6,865 nucleotides of DNA. Origin: Pseudomonadota bacterium (GTDB taxonomy: Bacteria > Pseudomonadota > Alphaproteobacteria > UBA9655). The stretch's first letter is position 1. Each line of letters begins with the position of its first letter. The translations under genes and the position numbers were made by a program. The stretch is taken from contig JAKBAL010000080.1 in the NCBI GenBank assembly GCA_021809225.1, forward strand, positions 1 through 6,865. Direction: 5' to 3'. This document shows positions 1 through 6,668 of this stretch, piece by piece. The notes under the pieces are model-generated. The model had not been told where the DNA came from and ran no database searches. It was given only the letters and a program-made list of their open reading frames with translations.

Positions 1-688
1 ATCTAGAAGCCACCGTAATGTACGAGCCAATTCCGGGAAGGAGAATGGTATGACCTGATACGGTGATGGCCTCTGAAGCGACCACAAAAAACCATCCCCC
101 AGAAACGGACATCATCATGTTCCATAAAAGCTGGGGAACAGCATAGGGAACTTCAAGACGCCAATAACGTCTCCATGGTGAAAGACGATAAAGGCTCGCC
201 ACTTCAGTCAATTCTTTTGGAACACTAATAAAGGACTGATAAAGACTAAAAGTCATATTCCAGACTTGAGATGTAAAAATGGCAAAAATAGAAGCGCATT
301 CAACCCCTAAAAGACTTCCCGGAAAAAGAACCATAAATCCGGTAACCGTAATCGATAAAAAACCTAAGATAGGAACGGATTGTAGGATATCCAAAAGAGG
401 AATCAAGATAAGTTCGGCCTTTTTACTTTTTGCTGCAACACTTGCATACACAAAACTAAAGATAAGCGATAAAAAAAGCGCAAATAACATTCGTAAAACG
501 GTCTGCAAAGCGTAATAAGGAAGATGAATAGGATCTAAAGATAATGACACTGGTTCCGAGTCTATAAAGGGAACCGCCATTTCGCGACTTCCCCAGATGA
601 GGAGAGTTAACCCTGTAATGACGACAAATAAGGCTAAGCCATCCCAACGAGATAGCTTTACGCGTAACAGTGAAGAGACATACAGCAA
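1..688 (-). CDS. ABC importer permease, N-terminal part (runs off left edge)
   Basis: This is an inner-membrane permease subunit of a binding-protein-dependent ABC importer (BPD_transp_1 fold). The minus strand stays open from a stop at 778-776 to the window edge, giving 229 codons if translation begins at TTG 688. Residues about 15-34 form a first membrane helix (WDGLALFVVITGLTLLIWGS). Residues about 67-88, 95-118 and 125-143 form further helices, including LIPLLDILQSVPILGFL. The cytoplasmic EAA-type loop that docks on the ATPase lies at about 159-185 (ELTEVASLYRL, then RLEVPYAVP), followed by WNMMMSVSGGWFFVVASEAI and LPGIGSYI. From memory, these segments match the first half of long permeases (about 550-600 residues, two fused permease domains) related to nitrate/sulfonate-type systems; the second half would lie outside the window. 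The substrate cannot be told. There is no in-frame ATG before residue 37, which lies after the first helix, so the start is non-ATG and uncertain (ATT 697 or TTG 688). Confidence 0.87.
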   Translation of the reverse strand, partial: MLYVSSLLRVKLSRWDGLALFVVITGLTLLIWGSREMAVPFIDSEPVSLSLDPIHLPYYALQTVLRMLFALFLSLIFSFVYASVAAKSKKAELILIPLLDILQSVPILGFLSITVTGFMVLFPGSLLGVECASIFAIFTSQVWNMTFSLYQSFISVPKELTEVASLYRLSPWRRYWRLEVPYAVPQLLWNMMMSVSGGWFFVVASEAITVSGHTILLPGIGSYITVASR

Positions 689-703
689 TCTTAAAATAGG
701 TAA

Positions 704-712
704 TCTCCCTCT
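704..712 (-). promoter_or_regulatory. Candidate ribosome binding site for the ABC permease
   Basis: Read on the minus strand this is AGAGGGAGA, the only Shine-Dalgarno-like stretch ahead of the permease. It sits 7 bases before an in-frame ATT at 697-695 and 16 bases before an in-frame TTG at 688-686. The spacing favours the rare start ATT, while codon preference favours TTG. This site is the main evidence on where the protein begins. Confidence 0.45.
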
Positions 713-806
713 TTTTCGTAAAAAAGATATATCACACAATGCGTAAATATAATATGATCTGGCCGAGGCTTTTTTTTACGCAAAAAATGCTGTGGCTCTT
801 AAAAAT

Positions 807-812
807 TATAAT
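807..812 (+). promoter_or_regulatory. Perfect -10 hexamer (TATAAT) just before the pump operon
   Basis: The hexamer matches the sigma-70 -10 consensus exactly and ends 5 bases before the ATG at 818. If used, transcription would begin at about 818-820, giving either a leaderless message or a very short leader to the in-frame ATG at 836. No consensus -35 box (about 784-789 reads AAAATG) and no extended -10 TG are present, so in AT-rich DNA it may be a chance match. Confidence 0.3.
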
Positions 813-817
813 AAAGT

Positions 818-2323
818 ATGAGTAGACTGATCAAAATGCGCTCCTTACAATTATCTTCCATAATTTTTGTGTGGATCTTCTGTCTTGTGGGTTGCACACT
901 GGGGCCTGATTTTGAAACGTCTCTCCCCCCTGAAACACAATCTTATACAGAATCTAAGTTGCCGGAAAAAACTGTTGAAACAAAAGGCTCAGGAGGTCAG
1001 GCTCAGTATTTTATTGAAGGAAAAGATCTTCCTGCTTGTTGGTGGGAACTCTTTCACTCGAAATCTTTGAATGCCCTTATTGAAAAAGCTCTTAAAAATA
1101 GCCCGACCATGCAAGCCGCTCAAGCCGCTCTTCTGCAAGCTCAAGCTAATCTCCAAATTTCAACTGCCGCGATCTATCCTACCCTCAATGCTCAGTTTTC
1201 TCCAGAAAGAGAACGATTTAACGCAGCTATCTTTGCTTTTCCTGTGCCGCCTCAAACGTTTAATGTCTTTTTTGCGACCGTCAATGCGGCTTATACTATG
1301 GACGTGTTTGGCGCCATTCGTCGTCAAATTGAAGCCTCAGAAGCGCAACTTGACTACCAACTCTTTGTCACAGAAGCAACTTACTTGACGTTAACCTCAA
1401 ATATTGTGACAACGACAATCATGGAAGCCTCTTTGCGGGGGCAGATTCACGCCACAAAAGAACTCATCTCTCTTCAAGAAAATATTCTAAAAATAATACG
1501 AGATAAATTTCGACTGGGTGGAACTTCCAATTTAGATGTTTTGGCTCAAGAGACTCAACTTGCTCAAACTCAGGCGACTCTTCCTCCTCTTGAAACAGCT
1601 CTCGCGAAAACTCGCAATGCCCTTGCCATTCTTGTTGGAGATTTGCCAAGCGAAAGTGAGATTCCTGCTTTTAGCTTGACGGAGTTGCACCTTCCTACGG
1701 AATTACCGCTAAGTCTTCCTTCATGCCTTGCCCAACAAAGACCCGACATTAAAGCAGCCGAAGCTCTTCTTCACAGCGCTTGTGCGCAAGTTGGGGTTGC
1801 AACAGCGAATCTATTCCCTCAATTCACCATTACAGGGGAGTATGGAGGACTTGCTGATAGGATAGAGAGAATATTTGATCCACGATCTATTGTCTGGAGT
1901 CTTGTAGGTAATGTCTTACAACCTATTTTCCAGGGAGGCCTTCTTATTGAAAAGCGAAAAGCAGCTATTGCAGGATTTGAACAAGCTCTGGCTCAATACA
2001 AACAAACTATTCTTCAAGCTTTTCAGAATGTTGCGGATACTTTGCAAGCCCTTGAAAATGATGCAAAACAGCTTCACATTCAAACTGATGCGGAGCAGGC
2101 TGCTTGGCAAACCCTTAAACTTACGAAGGTTCAATACAAAGTGGGTGCTGTCGGTTATTTGAATTTACTGAATGCGGAAAATCAATATCAGCAAGCACGT
2201 ATTGGGCGCATCCAAGCTGAAGCGACTCGCTATGCGGATACAGCTGCACTTTTTCAAGCGTTAGGCGGAGGATGGTGGAATCGTCCACCTATTGTTTGTT
2301 CCATAGCTACAGAAACAAAATGA
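818..2323 (+). CDS. Outer-membrane factor lipoprotein of RND efflux pump (NodT/OprM type)
   Basis: This is the TolC-like outer-membrane channel of the tripartite pump, the exit duct for exported substrate. The 501-residue protein has a signal peptide with a hydrophobic core (SSIIFVWIFCLVG) ending in a lipobox LVGC; Cys26 would be lipidated. The +2 residue is Thr, not Asp, which agrees with outer-membrane sorting. Two repeated OEP domains follow, at about 80-280 and 295-490. Family features include the KFRLGGTSNLDVLAQETQL stretch near 230-248, RPDIKAAEA at 308-316 followed by FPQFTITGEYG, and VGAVGYLNLLNAENQY near the C terminus. Length is normal for the family. It is the first gene of the operon, 38 bases before the adaptor. 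An in-frame stop at 812-814 rules out an upstream extension. Neither ATG 818 nor ATG 836 (Met7) has a clear ribosome binding site, so the start could be either. Substrate is unknown. Confidence 0.95.
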   Translation: MSRLIKMRSLQLSSIIFVWIFCLVGCTLGPDFETSLPPETQSYTESKLPEKTVETKGSGGQAQYFIEGKDLPACWWELFHSKSLNALIEKALKNSPTMQAAQAALLQAQANLQISTAAIYPTLNAQFSPERERFNAAIFAFPVPPQTFNVFFATVNAAYTMDVFGAIRRQIEASEAQLDYQLFVTEATYLTLTSNIVTTTIMEASLRGQIHATKELISLQENILKIIRDKFRLGGTSNLDVLAQETQLAQTQATLPPLETALAKTRNALAILVGDLPSESEIPAFSLTELHLPTELPLSLPSCLAQQRPDIKAAEALLHSACAQVGVATANLFPQFTITGEYGGLADRIERIFDPRSIVWSLVGNVLQPIFQGGLLIEKRKAAIAGFEQALAQYKQTILQAFQNVADTLQALENDAKQLHIQTDAEQAAWQTLKLTKVQYKVGAVGYLNLLNAENQYQQARIGRIQAEATRYADTAALFQALGGGWWNRPPIVCSIATETK

Positions 2324-2350
2324 TTGGTAAATCTTAATTGGTCATCGAAC

Positions 2351-2354
2351 GGAG
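2351..2354 (+). promoter_or_regulatory. Ribosome binding site of the adaptor gene
   Basis: GGAG sits 7 bases before ATG 2362, an ideal spacing. It fixes that ATG as the start in preference to the nearby ATG at 2374 and supports independent re-initiation after the 38-base gap. Confidence 0.75.
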
Positions 2355-2361
2355 ATAAATA

Positions 2362-3498
2362 ATGTCAAAACGCATGATCATCATGCTTATCCTTACAGGG
2401 CTGCTTTTTGGAGGTATTTTTGCCTATAAAGCTTTTGAGTCGTTCATGACGAAAAAGTATATGAGTTCCCACTCAACACCTCCTGTAGCGGTATCAGCCA
2501 TGACAGTGACACTTTCATCCTGGCAGCCTCATCTTACGGCGACGGCGTCTCTCCGAGCTATCAAGGGTGTTGATATAACATCTGAAGTTCAAGGACTTAT
2601 TAAAACGATTTGGTTTAAGCCGGGACAAATCGTTAATCAAGGAGACTTAATTCTTGAATTAAATCCTGACGTTGAGAGTGCACAACTTAGGGCTTTAGAA
2701 GCTCAAGCAGAATTGGCTCAAATTACCTATAAACGAGATAAAGAGCAATTTATCGTTCATGGAGTAAGCCAGGCCACACTTGATATGGATGAAGCAAATT
2801 TAAAAAGCGCAATCGCTCAAGTTGATCGGCAAAAAGCTCTCATTGCGCAAAAAATTATTCGCGCTCCTTTCAAAGGACGTCTTGGTATCTCAGCTGTTAA
2901 TTTGGGTCAATTCTTAAATCCTGGAGATAAGATTGTGACTCTTCAGTCTTTGGATCCCATTTATGCGGATTTTTATCTTCCTCAGCAAGATCTCGCAAAA
3001 ATTGCCCTTAATCAAACCATCTTCCTCACCACGGATAGCTATTCACAAGCGTCGTTTGCGGGGAAAATTACAACGATTAATCCTATTGTTGATCTACACA
3101 CACGAAATGTTGAGGTGGAAGGAACCCTTTCTAACGCTGAACAAAAGTTGCTTCCGGGCATGTATGGTGTTGTCACCATCAACACAGGAGCGGCTCAAGA
3201 TTACCTTACGCTTCCCCAAACGGTCATTAGTTACAATCCTTATGGTGATCTCGTTTATGTTCTGAAAGAAAAAGAGAAAGATAAAAGTGGAAACATTATT
3301 TATGTTGCGACTCAAAAATTCGTTACTGTTGGTGAAACTCGAGGGGATCAGATCCAGATTCTTTCTGGTATTGAAAAAGGGGAATTAGTTGTGACCGCAG
3401 GTCAATTAAAGCTTAAAAATGGCAGTCTCGTCATCATTAACAATTCCATTGTTCCCAGCAACAGTCCAACTCCCCAAGTTATAAATGATCAAGACTGA
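2362..3498 (+). CDS. RND efflux periplasmic adaptor (HlyD/AcrA-type membrane fusion protein)
   Basis: This adaptor joins the inner-membrane RND pump to the outer-membrane channel across the periplasm. The protein has 378 residues. Residues about 5-22 form one hydrophobic segment (IIMLILTGLLFGGIFAY) with no lipobox, and the protein contains no cysteine. It is therefore held by an uncleaved N-terminal helix (or cleaved signal) rather than lipidated as AcrA is. The split lipoyl (barrel-sandwich) domain is seen at about 68-101 (SEVQGLIKTIWFKPGQIV, then GDLILELN) and 166-190 (IIRAPFKGRLG at 165-175, with GQFLNPGD after it). A helical hairpin of about 60 residues lies between, rich in Ala, Gln and Lys. 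A beta-barrel at about 195-270 and a membrane-proximal domain at about 280-360 follow; LLPGMYGVV is typical. The tail after about 360 is Ser/Pro/Asn-rich and looks disordered. It lies between its two partners in one operon. Confidence 0.95.
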   Translation: MSKRMIIMLILTGLLFGGIFAYKAFESFMTKKYMSSHSTPPVAVSAMTVTLSSWQPHLTATASLRAIKGVDITSEVQGLIKTIWFKPGQIVNQGDLILELNPDVESAQLRALEAQAELAQITYKRDKEQFIVHGVSQATLDMDEANLKSAIAQVDRQKALIAQKIIRAPFKGRLGISAVNLGQFLNPGDKIVTLQSLDPIYADFYLPQQDLAKIALNQTIFLTTDSYSQASFAGKITTINPIVDLHTRNVEVEGTLSNAEQKLLPGMYGVVTINTGAAQDYLTLPQTVISYNPYGDLVYVLKEKEKDKSGNIIYVATQKFVTVGETRGDQIQILSGIEKGELVVTAGQLKLKNGSLVIINNSIVPSNSPTPQVINDQD

Positions 3499-3501
3499 GG
3501 G
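3497..3501 (+). promoter_or_regulatory. Ribosome binding site of the RND gene, overlapping the adaptor stop
   Basis: GAGGG lies 6 bases before ATG 3508 and overlaps the adaptor's TGA (3496-3498). The close packing suggests coupled translation of adaptor and pump, which would help balance their amounts. Confidence 0.75.
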
Positions 3502-3507
3502 ATATCG

Positions 3508-6500
3508 ATGAAATTTACAGACCTCTATATTCATCGGCCTGTGCTCGCTTGCGTTGTGAGTTTGATGATTCTCGTTTTAGGGTTGCGTTCTCTGGGCCTG
3601 TTGCCGATTCGTCAATTTCCTTTTACGCAAAATGCTGTTGTTACAGTCTCAACGGTTTTTACAGGAGCCGACCCTGAGCTTATTGCTAGCTTTATTACAA
3701 CTCCTCTGGAACAATCCATTGCTCAAGCCAATGGCATTGATTATTTAACCTCCATCAGCAACCAAAATTCTAGTACAATTCAAGCTACTTTACGTCTTAA
3801 CTACGATACACAAAAAGCGCTTACTGAAATTAATACAAAAGTGAACGCTGTCTTAAATCAACTTCCTAAAACCTCACAACTGCCCGTCATTACCGTGGCC
3901 ATCGGTGATGTTCTCGATGCTATGTATATTGGATTTAATAGTGATGTTCTTCCCAATAATAAAATTACAGACTACTTAATCCGTGTTGTTCAACCTAAAC
4001 TTCAGGCGGTAGATGGAGTGCAAATTGCGGAAATTTTAGGCAGCCGGCAATTTGCAATGCGTGCTTGGCTCGATCCTGTGAAGATGTCAGCTGTAGGCAT
4101 GACGCCTGCTCAGGTTTCAACTGCAATTACATCAAATAACTTTATTGCGGCGGCAGGCCGAACAGACGGCCAAATGGTGACTGTCAACTTATCAACCGAT
4201 ATGGGCTTAGAAACGATTGAAGGATTTCGTAACCTTGTTGTGAAAGCGGAAAATGATACTATTGTGCGGCTCAAAGACATTGCAACCGTCTCCCTAGGGG
4301 CACAGAATTATGATACGGCTGTTAAATTTGATGGAAAACAAGCAGTTTATGTTGGAATTCAGGTTGCTCCCGCAGCGAATCTTCTTACTGTTGTTGGACA
4401 CATTACAAAGCTATTTCCAGAAATTCAAGCTCAATTTCCGGAAGGATTAAATGGGAAAATTGTTTATGATTCAACAAAATATGTTAATGCCTCTATTCTT
4501 GAAGTTGAGCAATCTTTATTGGAAGCCATTGCTATCGTTATTGTGGTTATTTTCCTCTTTTTGGCATCGTTCAGAAGTGTGATCATTCCTATTTTTGCCA
4601 TTCCGTTGTCTCTGATTGGCGCTTTTTTTATTATGTTTCTTTTGGGATACTCTATTAACTTATTGACCCTTTTAGCCCTTGTTCTTTCCATTGGTTTGGT
4701 CGTTGATGATGCCATTATTGTGGTTGAAAATGTTTATCGTCATATTGAAGAGGGAACGAAACCTTTCGATGCAGCTATTCTTGGAGCTCGTGAACTCGCC
4801 AATCCCATCATTGCTATCTCAGTGGTTCTTATTGCTGTCTACGTTCCTATTGGTTTTATGGGGGGACTTACAGGTGTTCTTTTTACTGAATTTGCTTTTA
4901 CCTTAGCGGGAGCTGTTGCGATTTCAGCTATTATTGCCCTGACACTTTCACCGATGATGTGTTCAAAGTTTTTAAAACCTGCAAATCAAGGGCGGTTTGC
5001 TGCTTTTATCAATCACCATTTTTCACGTCTTGCAAAAGGCTATGAGAGAACTTTACATGACTCTCTTAACTATCTGCCTGTCACCGCTGTGTTTGCGGTT
5101 ATTGTCCTTTTAAGCATTGGGTTTTTGTATGTAAGTTCAAAATCTGAGCTAGCCCCTCAAGAAGATCAAGGGATTATCATTTCTCAACTCACGGCTGCCC
5201 CTAATGCAGCTTTAATGCAAACACAGCTTTATTCAGAGAAAGTTTTTAAAGATTATAATAGCTTTCCTGAAACAGACCATGTTTTTCAATTTGATGGTTT
5301 CAATGGCCTTAATTTAGGTCTTGCCGGGATGGTGCTTAAACCTTGGGATGAAAGAACAAAGATCGCAGATCAACTACAATCTCAAGCACAAAACCTCCTC
5401 AATCAAATCGCAGGACTTAAATCCGCTGTTTTTCAGCCCTCTCCTCTTCCCGGAGCTGGGAGTGGGTTGCCCATGCAATTTGTCATTCAAACAACCGAAA
5501 CCTATGCTATTCTTGATGAAGTTGTGCAAACTATCATGGATGTCGCATCAAAAACGCGAAAATTTGCTTATCTTGATTCTGATCTTAAAATAGATAAGGC
5601 TCAAACAACTCTTGAGATTGACCGCTATAAAGCGGCTTTGCTTGGTTTGAACATGACAGATTTAGGCAATCTTCTTCAGGCTGCCTTAAGTCAAGGTTAT
5701 GTTAACTTTTTCAATTTTTACGGACGTTCTTATCAAGTCATTCCTCAAGTCACTCACAGTGAACGTATAAATTATTCGCAACTTGCAAACTACTACATGA
5801 ACACATCAGATGGATCTTCGATTCCTTTGTCGACAGTGACAAAATTCAAAGTAAAAGTTGTCCCCGAATCCATTAACCATTTTCAACAGCTTCGGTCTGC
5901 CACAATTTCTGGTGTTCCTGCTCCTGGTGTTACCTTAGGGGAAGCGCTTGAGGTGATGAAAGATATCGCGAAAACAAATCTTCCCAACGAATTTTCAATA
6001 GATTATGGAGGAGCCTCAAGGCAATACATTCAAGAGGGAAGTTCCCTTTTGGTGACTTTCTTTTTTGCCATTATCATTATTTATCTTTCCCTTGCCGCCC
6101 TTTTTGAAAGCTTTCGAGATCCTTTTATCGTTCTTATCAGTGTCCCCATGTCAATTTGTGGGGCCATGATATTTATTTGCCTGGGCATTGGAGGGGCTAG
6201 CCTTAATATCTACACAGAAGTCGGTCTTGTAACTTTAATCGGTCTTATTAGTAAACACGGCATTCTGATTGTTCAATTTGCTAATGATCTTCAACAAGAA
6301 GGCAAAAACAAAAGAGAAGCGATTGAACAAGCTGCCGCCATTCGTCTTCGTCCTATTTTAATGACAACAGCAGCTATGGTGTTAGGTGTTATTCCTTTAA
6401 TCACAGCAACAGGCGCCGGTGCGGTGAGTCGCTATTGTATTGGGCTTGTTATTGCTTCAGGGATTTCTATTGGGACACTCTTTACCTTATTTGTCGTTCC

Positions 6501-6549
6501 CGCCATGTATATCTTTCTTGCAGAGGAAATTAAGCCTTCTAAGGATTAG
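3508..6549 (+). CDS. RND multidrug efflux pump, inner-membrane subunit (HAE1/AcrB family)
   Basis: This is the proton-driven pump that binds substrate in its periplasmic part and drives export; the family works as a trimer. At 1013 residues it is complete, slightly shorter than AcrB (1049). Twelve membrane helices can be placed: about 9-30, 339-357, 360-380, 384-405, 432-454, 461-485, 524-543, 846-868, 873-893, 902-925, 949-970 and 976-1003, with two large periplasmic loops (about 31-335 and 545-843). The proton-relay residues are all kept: D400 and D401 in GLVVDDAIIVVEN, K916 in GLISKHGILIVQFAND, and T953 in RPILMTTAAMVLGVIPL. These correspond to AcrB D407, D408, K940 and T978. The glycine-rich switch loop region is FDGFNGLNLGLAGMVLKPW. 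From memory the N terminus (MKFTDLYIHRPVLA) and the end (IGTLFTLFVVPAMY) resemble the MexW-like branch more than AcrB itself, but the substrate cannot be given. It is the last gene of the operon, with a TAG stop. Confidence 0.97.
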   Translation: MKFTDLYIHRPVLACVVSLMILVLGLRSLGLLPIRQFPFTQNAVVTVSTVFTGADPELIASFITTPLEQSIAQANGIDYLTSISNQNSSTIQATLRLNYDTQKALTEINTKVNAVLNQLPKTSQLPVITVAIGDVLDAMYIGFNSDVLPNNKITDYLIRVVQPKLQAVDGVQIAEILGSRQFAMRAWLDPVKMSAVGMTPAQVSTAITSNNFIAAAGRTDGQMVTVNLSTDMGLETIEGFRNLVVKAENDTIVRLKDIATVSLGAQNYDTAVKFDGKQAVYVGIQVAPAANLLTVVGHITKLFPEIQAQFPEGLNGKIVYDSTKYVNASILEVEQSLLEAIAIVIVVIFLFLASFRSVIIPIFAIPLSLIGAFFIMFLLGYSINLLTLLALVLSIGLVVDDAIIVVENVYRHIEEGTKPFDAAILGARELANPIIAISVVLIAVYVPIGFMGGLTGVLFTEFAFTLAGAVAISAIIALTLSPMMCSKFLKPANQGRFAAFINHHFSRLAKGYERTLHDSLNYLPVTAVFAVIVLLSIGFLYVSSKSELAPQEDQGIIISQLTAAPNAALMQTQLYSEKVFKDYNSFPETDHVFQFDGFNGLNLGLAGMVLKPWDERTKIADQLQSQAQNLLNQIAGLKSAVFQPSPLPGAGSGLPMQFVIQTTETYAILDEVVQTIMDVASKTRKFAYLDSDLKIDKAQTTLEIDRYKAALLGLNMTDLGNLLQAALSQGYVNFFNFYGRSYQVIPQVTHSERINYSQLANYYMNTSDGSSIPLSTVTKFKVKVVPESINHFQQLRSATISGVPAPGVTLGEALEVMKDIAKTNLPNEFSIDYGGASRQYIQEGSSLLVTFFFAIIIIYLSLAALFESFRDPFIVLISVPMSICGAMIFICLGIGGASLNIYTEVGLVTLIGLISKHGILIVQFANDLQQEGKNKREAIEQAAAIRLRPILMTTAAMVLGVIPLITATGAGAVSRYCIGLVIASGISIGTLFTLFVVPAMYIFLAEEIKPSKD

Positions 6550-6668
6550 GTTCTAGGGACAAAATTTAAGGGGGGGAAGAGAGAGTTTTATAAAAAAGTA
6601 GATCTTCAATCACAAAACCATCAATTTCGTGGCGTAAATCAAAGAATCTTTACACAAGCAAATAAAAC
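6550..6668. other. Convergent intergenic gap with polypurine tract
   Basis: This gap lies between the 3' ends of the RND gene and the minus-strand gene to the right. It has an all-purine run at 6568-6585 that includes seven G in a row (6570-6576), followed by TTTTATAAAA at 6587-6596. A weak inverted repeat pairs 6632-6638 with 6649-6655 (7 pairs on the minus-strand transcript, including one G-U, loop of 10), but no T-run follows it in either direction. I see no convincing Rho-independent terminator, so the pump operon may end by Rho or by a signal I cannot recognise. Confidence 0.4.

Larger units (their letters stand above)
698..817. promoter_or_regulatory. Divergent intergenic promoter region
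   Basis: This AT-rich gap of about 120 bases separates the minus-strand permease from the + strand pump operon, so promoters for both should lie here. On the + strand there are two exact TATAAT hexamers, at 748-753 and 807-812, and a near match TATGAT at 753-758. None has a good TTGACA-like box at the usual 16-18 base distance; ATCACA at 731-736 upstream of TATGAT is the best (4 of 6, spacer 16). On the minus strand TATTAT (754-749) and TATATT (751-746) could act as -10 boxes. A short palindrome GATATATC lies at 726-733. No operator of a known regulator is recognised. Confidence 0.4.

Noticed and set aside
279..515. Open frame on the + strand of 78 codons inside the first 700 bases
   Set aside because: It lies opposite the ABC permease frame, whose hand translation gives continuous membrane-protein sequence with family motifs. 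The + strand product is Lys/Ile-rich without any recognisable feature.
456..647. ATG-started minus-strand frame of 63 codons
   Set aside because: It is in a different frame from the permease over the same bases; the permease frame has the conserved motifs (LDPIHLPYYALQTVLRM and others), so this one is a shadow.
761..778. GGCCGAGGC followed by eight T, resembling a terminator
   Set aside because: The only stem is GCC/GGC with a two-base loop, too short to form a stable hairpin, and its position ahead of the pump operon makes no sense for termination of either flanking gene.
4464..4715. Minus-strand open frame of 83 codons within the RND gene
   Set aside because: It is antisense to the membrane helices 2-4 and proton-relay aspartates of an intact RND gene; its basic, Thr/Lys-rich product reflects the complement of hydrophobic codons.
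5321..5593. + strand open frame of 90 codons within the RND gene
   Set aside because: It is an out-of-frame shadow of the RND periplasmic loop with no ribosome binding site and no family features.
6567..6652. Minus-strand run of about 26 codons without a stop reading RFFDLRHEIDGFVIEDLL and ending near 6567
   Set aside because: It looks protein-like but is closed by a TAA just upstream, has no start codon and lies after the stop of the neighbouring gene in another frame. It could be a frameshifted tail of that gene, but chance is as likely.
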